Below are positions 6,347 to 12,115 of a DNA stretch of 12,115 nt, in pieces; position 1 is the first letter of the stretch, and each line of letters opens with the position of its first letter. The notes under the pieces were generated by a model. That model was not told the DNA's origin and did not search any database. It saw nothing but the letters and a program-made list of their open reading frames with translations. The stretch comes from Clostridiaceae bacterium (GTDB lineage Bacteria; Bacillota; Clostridia; Lachnospirales; Lachnospiraceae). The DNA is taken from contig JAGZXV010000180.1 of the NCBI GenBank assembly GCA_018378255.1, positions 1 to 12,115 of the forward strand, given 5' to 3'. The translations under genes were made by a program, and so were the position numbers.

Positions 6347-7524
6347 GGAAAATGAACTTCATGCATCTGAATCAACCGGTCCAGAGCCTGTGAAAGCAGT
6401 TTTCTGGAACAGCCGATGTTCATCCGCATGAATCCATAACCGCCTGTTCCATAGTGGTTTCCGTCGTTCAGCCCCAGATGCCAGGTGTGAACCAGTTCCT
6501 GATGAAGGCTGTCGTCGGTCATATTAAATGAGTTAAAGTCCAGCCACATGAGAAATGTTCCTTCCAGGACGGCCGGTCTGATGTTGGGCGCTGAGACGGC
6601 CAGCCGTTCCGAAACCAGCCGGGCATTGCCTTCTATGTAATCCAGTTGTGCATCCAGCCAGCCAAAACCGTGGGTATAAGCGGCGGCTGAAGCTTCCATG
6701 GACAGGACAGACGGATTTAAAAGCCAGGCGCTTCTGAGCTTTGAAAATATTTTCTGATGAATTTCCTGGTTGGGGATCAGCATGCTGGAGATGCCCAGAC
6801 CGGATATATTGAATGTCTTTCCCGGAGCGACGCAGCTCACCGCAACCGGGTGGCTATCCGGAATAGAGAGAACAGAAGTATACCGGCTGCCAAACAGTTC
6901 AATATCGCAGTGGATTTCATCTGAAACCAGGTATACCTGATAACGGCGGCACAGAGATACAATGCGGGAGATTTCATCCGGCGTCCAGACCCGGCCTACG
7001 GGATTGTGAGGATTGCAGAAGACCATCAGGCGTACCCCGCCCTTAAATTCTTCCTCCAGCCCATCAAAGTCGATCTTGTAGGTATGGCCCGTGTAAATCA
7101 GCGGATTTTCCGCCACCCTTCTTCCTGTGGATTCTATCACTGCCTGGAACGGATCGTAAACCGGCGTCTGGATCAGCACTTTGTCGCCCGGCTTTGTCAG
7201 GGCCTGGATGCTGTAGCTGATGGAAGTTACGACGCCGCAGCAGGCGCGTATCCAGTCCTTATCCAGCGCAAGGCTGTGGCGTGCGGCAAACCAGTTTATG
7301 ATGCTGGTATAATATTCCTCCGATGGAAAACTGTAGCCGAAAATGGGATGGCCGCATCTGGTTTTTATGGCCTCAGTCACCTCTTTGGGACAATTGAAGT
7401 CCGTGTCTGCGATCCATAGGGGCAGCAGGTCCTCTTCCTGGAATTTACCCCTGCTCCGGTCCCATTTGATGCAGTTGGTCCCCTTTCTGCATACTGGTTT
7501 ATCAAAATCATATTCAGGATTCAT
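6343..7524 (-). CDS. MalY/PatB-type PLP enzyme (aminotransferase or cysteine-S-conjugate beta-lyase)
   Basis: The protein has 393 residues, the usual length for fold-type I MalY/PatB proteins. Family signs are WDRSRGKF and LPLWIADTDF near the N-terminus, NPHNPVGR at 171-178, SDEIHCD at 201-207 (Asp202 contacts the PLP ring), PLP lysine Lys236 in APGKTFNISGL, and Arg367 in RMNIGC for the substrate carboxylate. Characterised relatives cleave C-S bonds of cystathionine or cysteine S-conjugates to pyruvate, ammonia and a thiol; some act as transaminases, and sequence alone does not decide. It is the first gene of the operon, 54 bases from the FAD gene. ATG at 7524 has AAAGGAG about ten bases upstream. 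It divergently faces the LysR gene, a usual target arrangement. Confidence 0.9.
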   Translation of the reverse strand: MNPEYDFDKPVCRKGTNCIKWDRSRGKFQEEDLLPLWIADTDFNCPKEVTEAIKTRCGHPIFGYSFPSEEYYTSIINWFAARHSLALDKDWIRACCGVVTSISYSIQALTKPGDKVLIQTPVYDPFQAVIESTGRRVAENPLIYTGHTYKIDFDGLEEEFKGGVRLMVFCNPHNPVGRVWTPDEISRIVSLCRRYQVYLVSDEIHCDIELFGSRYTSVLSIPDSHPVAVSCVAPGKTFNISGLGISSMLIPNQEIHQKIFSKLRSAWLLNPSVLSMEASAAAYTHGFGWLDAQLDYIEGNARLVSERLAVSAPNIRPAVLEGTFLMWLDFNSFNMTDDSLHQELVHTWHLGLNDGNHYGTGGYGFMRMNIGCSRKLLSQALDRLIQMHEVHFP

Positions 7525-7579
7525 AAGCGCAAAACTCCTTTACCCTTTTCTTTTAATGTTACTATCAGTAAGATGATAA

Positions 7580-7617
7580 GTCCAATATATGCTTTTTATT
7601 AGTTGATATACAAATCC
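7580..7617 (-). promoter_or_regulatory. probable promoter of the redox operon, carrying the shared block
   Basis: On the minus strand TTGTAT (7613-7608) and TATATT (7589-7584) are separated by 18 bases and followed by GGAC. Transcription would begin near 7577, giving a leader of about 50 bases. The whole 38-base stretch matches the importer promoter at 8857-8894 at 29 positions, including an exact 10-base TATATTGGAC and an ATAAAAA run. The -35 box is poor, which fits an activator-dependent promoter. Confidence 0.55.
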
Positions 7618-7637
7618 ATATTAATAAATTAAAAATC

Positions 7638-7653
7638 AGATTAATTAAAATCT
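7638..7653. promoter_or_regulatory. candidate LysR-type operator dyad
   Basis: AGATT-N6-AATCT is a perfect 5-bp dyad whose centre is about 68 bases upstream of the inferred redox operon start and about 70 upstream of the inferred regulator start. LysR-type proteins usually bind an interrupted dyad near -65 of the target promoter. The AT-rich background makes chance dyads likely, so this is only a candidate. Confidence 0.3.
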
Positions 7654-7680
7654 AAAATGATAAAAAATGAAAATTCGTTC

Positions 7681-7709
7681 TTGCAGTCTGGTGATAAGGT
7701 TGATATAAT
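7681..7709 (+). promoter_or_regulatory. probable promoter of the LysR gene
   Basis: TATAAT at 7704-7709 is a perfect -10 box preceded by TG one base upstream (extended -10, TGATATAAT). TTGCAG at 7681-7686 is a weak -35 at 17 bases. The start would be near 7716, giving a short leader to the ATG at 7760. TCTGG (7687-7691) and CCAGA (7714-7718) form an inverted repeat spanning the spacer and start, a plausible autoregulatory site. Confidence 0.6.
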
Positions 7710-7759
7710 TTAGCCAGATTGTTTAGGTGGTATGTTGATTTCACTGAATGGAGGCAGAC

Positions 7760-8665
7760 ATGGATATCGTCCAACTGGAATATTTTAAGGCTGTTGCGGA
7801 ATCAGGGCATCTGACTAATGCCGCTAAGAAGCTGAATGTGGCCCAGCCGGCTCTCAGCGTGAGCATTGCGAGGCTGGAAAGCGAGGTGGGAGTACCCCTT
7901 TTTGACCGTATTGGAAGGGGGATTTATCTGAATAAATGCGGCGAGATTTATCTGGAACATGTGGAACAGGCTTTAGATATCCTGAGCAAAGCCCAGAAGG
8001 AAGTGGATACCTACTGCAAAAAGCTGGAGAATGTATTGAATCTGGGCATTGTCAGCAAGCCCTTCTCCCAGATGATGCTGGTGCATTTTAAAGAGCAGTT
8101 TCCAAACAGCCGGATCAGGCAGATTAACATAACCCCGGACAGCATTGAAGAAGAGCTTCAGAAGAATGAAGTGGACTATGTGATTTCCAGCCGCCTCAGT
8201 TCGGCTCCCGGAATTGTGGGTGAGATGATCCGGGAAGAGAAGATGATGCTGGCCGTTTCCTCCGCCCACCCGCTGGCCGGCAGAAAGACTATCCGCCTCT
8301 GTGATTTGAAGGGAGAGGAATTTATCAACCTGCCCAAGGAATATGAATACAGGATGATCACGGATGAGATGTGCCAGGATTCAGGCTTTACTGCCAATGT
8401 GACCACCGAGTGCTTCCACTGCCATATGGCAGAGATGGTGGCGGCCGGGGAAGGCATCGCGCTGATGACCGAAGAGCGTGCCAGGAAAAATGTTGGAAAC
8501 AGCCAGCTGGCTTTTATCCCCATTGTAGATCCGGAATATACCCGCAAACATTATATTGTGTGGAAGGCCGGGCACCATTTTAACGGGATGGCGAAAGAGT
8601 TCAGAAAATACGTGATCAGTTATTTCGAATCGGAAGGAGAAGGGGACTGTTCGGGATGCGGCTGA
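7760..8665 (+). CDS. LysR family transcriptional regulator
   Basis: The protein has 301 residues, typical of the family. The winged helix-turn-helix occupies about residues 1-60 (LEYFKAVAESGHLTNAAKKL, then AQPALSVSIARLE and PLFDRIGRG). A linker helix follows to about 90, then a two-lobed co-inducer domain with the usual DYVISSR and VAAGEGIALMTEE segments. I chose ATG at 7760, which has GGAGG at 7750-7754; the in-frame ATG at 7748 overlaps that site. The gene ends with a cysteine-containing tail, CSGCG. It is divergent from the redox operon and upstream of the importer, and both have a closely similar promoter block, so it is the likely activator of both. The inducer is unknown. Confidence 0.93.
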   Translation: MDIVQLEYFKAVAESGHLTNAAKKLNVAQPALSVSIARLESEVGVPLFDRIGRGIYLNKCGEIYLEHVEQALDILSKAQKEVDTYCKKLENVLNLGIVSKPFSQMMLVHFKEQFPNSRIRQINITPDSIEEELQKNEVDYVISSRLSSAPGIVGEMIREEKMMLAVSSAHPLAGRKTIRLCDLKGEEFINLPKEYEYRMITDEMCQDSGFTANVTTECFHCHMAEMVAAGEGIALMTEERARKNVGNSQLAFIPIVDPEYTRKHYIVWKAGHHFNGMAKEFRKYVISYFESEGEGDCSGCG

Positions 8666-8726
8666 TGCCGCACCGCTTTCCTCCGTATGAGAATATGATT
8701 TTGCCTGGTATAAATTCAGCGAATGA

Positions 8727-8775
8727 GAACCAGCGTCAATACTTTGACTAAAAAGTGTTGGCGCCGGTTCTTTTT
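8727..8775 (+). terminator. rho-independent terminator of the LysR gene
   Basis: Bases 8727-8745 pair with 8752-8770 around a 6-base loop, with one A-C mismatch (8732/8765) and two G-T pairs, and TTTTT follows at 8771-8775. It lies about 60 bases after the regulator stop and isolates the importer operon from readthrough. Confidence 0.9.
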
Positions 8776-8800
8776 ATTTATCAGTATTTTACGGGGTTTT

Positions 8801-8812
8801 TGACATTTGTCA
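8801..8812. promoter_or_regulatory. operator-like dyad TGACA-TT-TGTCA
   Basis: A perfect 5-bp dyad with a 2-base centre lies about 90 bases upstream of the inferred importer start. It overlaps a consensus TTGACA (8800-8805) that has no acceptable -10 at 16-18 bases, so the dyad itself is the more notable feature. No binding protein can be named. Confidence 0.3.
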
Positions 8813-8856
8813 GAATTTATTTGCCATTAATAATAAAAATCAATAATCATTCATAC

Positions 8857-8894
8857 GTATTTTGATATTAATAGATAAAAATCGTATATTGGAC
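8857..8894 (+). promoter_or_regulatory. probable promoter of the ABC importer operon, carrying the shared block
   Basis: TTGATA (8862-8867) and TATATT (8885-8890) are 17 bases apart and followed by GGAC. The start would be near 8897, leaving a leader of about 105 bases. The 38-base block is the partner of the minus-strand block at 7617-7580, in the same orientation relative to each promoter. Confidence 0.6.
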
Positions 8895-8981
8895 GGTTTA
8901 TTTGATGATATGATACTATGGGTTTAACAAATAATTAACGGTAAATTGCGGTAATTATGAAAAAATCACCGAGGGTGAGGA

Positions 8982-9005
8982 ATGTCTGGAGGGACTGTTA
9001 GATGA
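8982..9005 (+). other. possible 7-codon leader minicistron coupled to permease 1
   Basis: An ATG at 8982 follows GAGGG (8971-8975) by six bases and reads MSGGTVR, ending in a TGA at 9003-9005 that overlaps the permease ATG as ATGA. The 13 bases at 8971-8983 are identical to those before the second permease start (10422-10434). The permease has its own GGAGGG at 8988-8993, so the minicistron may be a chance product. Confidence 0.2.
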
Positions 9006-10420
9006 AAGACAAACTTGACAAGCTTATGAATCGAGCATTTAGAAAACCGCTGTACCGGATAGCTGTGATCGTGTTTGGCCTTCCCACTTTTATAGTGGCG
9101 TTCCTGGGTTTTATGATTAACAGGAAAAAAGAAGAGGCGGAATACGGCAGATACCGGGAAACGGCGAAGAGCGATGCAAAAGCGGATGGAACACTGGAGA
9201 GAATACAAGACAGCGCCAAGTATTATCTGGCAAACAAATACCGGTATTTTGGAAAACAGGAAAACAGCGCTGAATTTCAAAAAGAACTGGATAAGCAGAT
9301 AAAGGCCGATACGGAAGAAGAGATTTCGGCCAGAGTGAAGGCTGCTTACCAAAAAGACGGTAAAAGCGGACAGAAAACCTTTGTACAGTATTTATGCGGT
9401 TGTCTGGAGAACAAGACATGGCTGGTGCTGTCGGTGATCACATCTTTTCCGATGTATATCCTGCTGTTGATCTTTTCCAATGCATACAGCCGTTACATAT
9501 TTGAACGATTGATTATGATGATTTTCGTGGCTTTCGGCGTGGTGTTCGTGGTATTTACCATTCTTCATTTCGCATCGTCCAGCCCAGCGTTAAATGTGCT
9601 CGGTGAGACGGCTACACAGCAGCAGATCGATGATTTTAACCATGTATACGGGCTGGATAAACCTTATATCATCCAGCTGTTCCATAACTTCAAAAACCTT
9701 GCCACCTTTAACATGGGCAACTCCTATTCGGGCAATGAAGACGTTATGGCTGCTATTTTAAGAAAGTTCCCGGTAACTTTGGAAATGAGCGTTTACGCCT
9801 TTTTGATCGCGGTTGTCATATCGATTCCAATCGGTATTCTGACAGCGGTAAAACCCAATACGGCATATGACTATATTTTCATGTTCATCGCCCTGGTTGG
9901 TTTGTCGCTGCCTGCGTTCTGGTTTGGTATGATTATGATTTTAAACTTCTCCATCAACACCCATCTGCTGCCTGCCTCCTATGTGGCGGACAACAAACTG
10001 TCGCTTTTGATGCCGGCCATTGTGCTGGGAACCCATCTGGCGGCCAGCCTGGCGCGTAACACCCGTTCCGCTTTGCTGGAAGTGCTGGGGCAGGATTACA
10101 TAGTTACGGCGAAAGCCAAAGGCCTGAGCAATTTAAGGGTAATCGTAAAACATGCTCTCGGAAATGCGATGATCCCCATCGTAACCGTAGCAGGTCTTCA
10201 GTTCGGCGGAATGCTTGGCGGTTCTGCGATTATTGAAAAAGTATTTAACGTAAAGGGAATCGGAAGTTATGTTGTGGATAAACAGTTCCTTCCTGATATT
10301 CCGGCAATTCTGGCAGGCGTGGTATATGTGTCCATTATTATCAGCCTTATGAACCTGGCAGTTGACCTGATTTATGTATATCTTGATCCCCGTATCAAGT
10401 CCAGGCTGAAGAGCCAATAG
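9002..10420 (+). CDS. oligopeptide-type ABC importer permease 1 (OppB/DppB family) with N-terminal extension
   Basis: The protein has 472 residues; the family usually has about 300-340. The C-terminal part, from about 163 (YIFERLIMMIFVAFGVVFVV), is a standard permease with the periplasmic-side segment GLDKPYIIQ, a membrane core, and the ATPase-contacting EAA loop around 364-391 (DYIVTAKAKGLSN, then HALGNAMIPIV). The extra first ~162 residues hold a membrane segment at about 18-39, a charged, probably helical cytoplasmic stretch at 41-135, and a second membrane segment at about 138-158. ATG at 9002 has GGAGGG eight bases upstream. It pairs with the next permease to import peptides or similar solutes (nickel and opines also use this family). 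No substrate-binding protein gene is in the window. Confidence 0.92.
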   Translation: MKDKLDKLMNRAFRKPLYRIAVIVFGLPTFIVAFLGFMINRKKEEAEYGRYRETAKSDAKADGTLERIQDSAKYYLANKYRYFGKQENSAEFQKELDKQIKADTEEEISARVKAAYQKDGKSGQKTFVQYLCGCLENKTWLVLSVITSFPMYILLLIFSNAYSRYIFERLIMMIFVAFGVVFVVFTILHFASSSPALNVLGETATQQQIDDFNHVYGLDKPYIIQLFHNFKNLATFNMGNSYSGNEDVMAAILRKFPVTLEMSVYAFLIAVVISIPIGILTAVKPNTAYDYIFMFIALVGLSLPAFWFGMIMILNFSINTHLLPASYVADNKLSLLMPAIVLGTHLAASLARNTRSALLEVLGQDYIVTAKAKGLSNLRVIVKHALGNAMIPIVTVAGLQFGGMLGGSAIIEKVFNVKGIGSYVVDKQFLPDIPAILAGVVYVSIIISLMNLAVDLIYVYLDPRIKSRLKSQ

Positions 10421-10434
10421 GGAGGGTGAGGAAT

Positions 10435-11946
10435 ATGAAAACTGAAAATTACTTTATTAAGAAAGCGAATATACGGAAGGTAAACCGCTTTCAGGAACAG
10501 AAAATACTGGCTTTCGGATGCGGCGGTTCCGCTTTGCTGGCCTTCATTTCGGCGGCCCTGTCATTTGACATTAAGACCAAATCTTTCGGAGCAGCTCCGC
10601 TTTCCATTGCAGCGATATTCATCGCAGAGGCGGCCGTGGCTTTCCTGATCTGGCAGGCGGTAAAAAGCCAGATTTTAAAGACCAACGGCATAAGCAGAGG
10701 GCTCAGACTGACAGGAATCCTTCTTACGGCAACGATTATAAACGGCAACATCTTCTGCGCCCTTGCAGGGCTGATGCTGATTAAGAAAGATAAAAACCTG
10801 GAGTACCTCATTGGCTGCTACATGGTTCTGGTTGAAGTCTTAATCATGATCGTATCCTATATGAACGTGTTTAAACCTTATGTCTGCGATACATTTTTCC
10901 TGGGAATGGGAGTTTTAGCGGTTGTGATCCTGATCCATGCGGTCAGCCTCCCTCTCGTGGTAACCCATGTGAATGGAAATAAAGCCGATAAGAAGATGGC
11001 AGTTCTGGCGGTGATCCTGATGGCCACCACCTTGACCGGCAACCTGTTCGCCCTGCTTTTAGGTGCGGTGCTGCTGAGAAAGAGCTGGACCAAAGACGAT
11101 AATGTATCCATCGGATGGATCGATGTGGTGAAACGTCTTTTCAGAAGCCAGATGGCGGTAATGGGAGCTTTTATCATCGTATTTCTGCTCACCCTTTCCA
11201 TCTGTGCGAATTTGACCTTTGATTATGGAATCGCTGTAGACAATGACTATTCCCTGATTTTAAATGCGCCCAGCCTGGCTTATCCTTTCGGAACCGACGA
11301 TTATGGACGCTGCGTATTCACAAGAGTTGTATTCGGAGCCAGAATTTCTTTAACGGTAGGTATTGTTTCCACCGCTCTGTCCATTATAGCCGGCATCCTT
11401 TTGGGTGCGGTAGCTGGATTTTATTCAGGAAGTACGGATAACATCATCATGAGAATTTTGGATGTGTTCATGGCAATTCCGGGACTGCTTCTTCCAATCG
11501 CCATCATCGCGGCATTTGGAACCAGTACGGTCAACATCGTGATCGCCCTTGGAATCGGAGCGATTCCCAGCTACGCCAGAACCATCAGGGCTTCTGTTCT
11601 CACCCTGTCCGACGCGGAATTTGTGGAAGCGGCCAGGGCCTGCGGAGCAAAAGACAAGGTGATCATATTCAAACATATTCTGCCCAATTCCATGGCGCCT
11701 TTAATTATCAGGGCTACATTGGGAATCGGCGCAGGGGTTACGGCAGTCAGCTCCCTCAGTTATCTGGGACTTGGAATCCCGCCTCAGATACCGGAATGGG
11801 GCAACATCCTGAAAGCGGGAAGCTCTTATCTGGAGACAAACGCTTATATGGCCATATTCCCTGGATTTGCAATTGTGCTCCTGGTGCTGGCATTTAACTT
11901 TTTAGGAGACGGACTGAGGGATGCACTTGATCCAAAATTGAAGTAG
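10435..11946 (+). CDS. oligopeptide-type ABC importer permease 2 (OppC/DppC family) with six-helix N-terminal extension
   Basis: From ATG at 10435 the protein has 503 residues, against about 280-320 for typical OppC/DppC. GGAGGG at 10421-10426 lies eight bases before this ATG; the in-frame GTG at 10426 falls inside that site. The conserved core starts near residue 228 (WIDVVKRLFRSQMAVMG) and contains YPFGTDDYGR (283-292), GARISLTVG, the IPGLLLPIAI segment and the EAA loop EAARACGAKDKVI (397-409). The first ~225 residues contain about six hydrophobic segments (roughly 25-44, 53-75, 90-116, 125-144, 154-178, 187-214). Segments three and six resemble each other (GNIFCALAG and GNLFALLLG, each followed by a basic cluster), suggesting a duplicated three-helix unit. 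The gene follows permease 1 by 14 bases. Confidence 0.92.
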   Translation: MKTENYFIKKANIRKVNRFQEQKILAFGCGGSALLAFISAALSFDIKTKSFGAAPLSIAAIFIAEAAVAFLIWQAVKSQILKTNGISRGLRLTGILLTATIINGNIFCALAGLMLIKKDKNLEYLIGCYMVLVEVLIMIVSYMNVFKPYVCDTFFLGMGVLAVVILIHAVSLPLVVTHVNGNKADKKMAVLAVILMATTLTGNLFALLLGAVLLRKSWTKDDNVSIGWIDVVKRLFRSQMAVMGAFIIVFLLTLSICANLTFDYGIAVDNDYSLILNAPSLAYPFGTDDYGRCVFTRVVFGARISLTVGIVSTALSIIAGILLGAVAGFYSGSTDNIIMRILDVFMAIPGLLLPIAIIAAFGTSTVNIVIALGIGAIPSYARTIRASVLTLSDAEFVEAARACGAKDKVIIFKHILPNSMAPLIIRATLGIGAGVTAVSSLSYLGLGIPPQIPEWGNILKAGSSYLETNAYMAIFPGFAIVLLVLAFNFLGDGLRDALDPKLK

Positions 11947-11960
11947 GAGGGAGACGGACG

Positions 11961-12115
11961 ATGGAACAGCAGGAGAAAAAATGTATTCTGCAGGTGAAGA
12001 ACCTGCATGTGCACTATATCACAGACGAAGAGGAAGTGTATGCGGTCAATGGAATCAGCTTTGACTTGAATGAGGGCGACAGCATCGGTCTGGTAGGCGA
12101 GACCGGAGCAGGAAA
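11961..12115 (+). CDS. ABC importer ATPase (OppD/DppD family), 3' truncated
   Basis: The first 51 codons are present. The start is typical of an OppD/DppD ATPase: LQVKNLHVHY, a short acidic stretch (TDEEEVYAVNGISFDL), then the Walker A motif GETGAGK at the window edge. The acidic DEEE is a little unusual where many relatives have TDDG. ATG at 11961 has GGAGGG about nine bases upstream, 14 bases after the permease 2 stop. It should energise the two permeases at the inner face of the membrane; a second ATPase and a binding protein would be expected beyond the window. Confidence 0.92.
   Translation, partial: MEQQEKKCILQVKNLHVHYITDEEEVYAVNGISFDLNEGDSIGLVGETGAG

Larger units (their letters stand above)
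8666..9001. other. 336-base intergenic region between regulator and importer operon
   Basis: This gap holds the regulator's terminator (8727-8775), a TGACA-TT-TGTCA dyad (8801-8812), an AT-rich stretch with two copies of ATAAAAATC 42 bases apart (8833-8841 and 8875-8883), the likely importer promoter (8862-8890), and a leader of about 100 bases with tiny reading frames ending at the permease start. I see no further gene or RNA gene in it. Confidence 0.7.

Noticed and set aside
8800..8805. Perfect TTGACA as the importer -35 box
   Set aside because: At 16-18 bases downstream there is only TGCCAT, GCCATT or CCATTA, none resembling a -10; the TTGATA/TATATT pair further on is better.
8966..9419. 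Overlapping minus-strand open frames opposite the start of permease 1
   Set aside because: They lie antisense to a well supported permease and lack ribosome sites; the hydrophobic look is a mirror of the membrane-coding strand.

Overview
The window looks like the chromosome of a low-to-mid GC anaerobic Firmicute, most likely a gut-type clostridium (Lachnospiraceae or a close relative). The grounds are the strong AGGAGG-type ribosome binding sites, short intergenic spacers, an intrinsic terminator with a U tract, AT-rich promoters of the sigma-A type, and gene families common in that group. This placement is inference; no rRNA or other marker gene is present.

Layout. Positions 1-270 hold the C-terminal tail of a Pro/Thr/Gly-rich protein cut by the window edge. 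After a hairpin comes a plus-strand gene (378-1112) that resembles orphan AbiEi/DUF6577-like antitoxins, with no toxin gene beside it. A very long inverted repeat (1139-1192) lies between it and a convergent minus-strand operon. Read 5' to 3', that operon (7524 to 1285) encodes a MalY/PatB-type PLP enzyme, an FAD/NAD(P)H pyridine nucleotide oxidoreductase, a molybdopterin (Mo or W) oxidoreductase, a four-cluster ferredoxin-like subunit, and an M24 (Xaa-Pro dipeptidase-like) peptidase. The last four genes overlap or nearly abut. A LysR-type regulator (7760-8665) is transcribed divergently and ends in a clear rho-independent terminator. After a 336-base gap an oligopeptide-type ABC importer operon begins on the plus strand: permease 1, permease 2, and the start of an ATPase cut by the window edge.

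How the genes may work together. The three redox genes can form a soluble cytoplasmic chain: NAD(P)H, FAD protein, Fe-S protein, Mo/W catalytic subunit. The catalytic subunit has no twin-arginine signal and no membrane anchor gene is present. Flanking PLP and peptidase genes suggest processing of an amino-acid-like or dipeptide-like compound. The most striking non-coding signal is that the probable promoter of this operon (minus strand, 7617-7580) and the probable promoter of the ABC importer (plus strand, 8857-8894) share a 38-base block identical at 29 positions by my hand count, including an exact TATATTGGAC. This suggests that importer and redox operon are one regulon, probably under the LysR protein encoded between them: an uptake-plus-reduction system for an unidentified substrate.

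Both permeases are much longer than usual for their families. Each carries an extra N-terminal membrane region, and the one in permease 2 looks internally duplicated. The substrate of the system cannot be read from the sequence.
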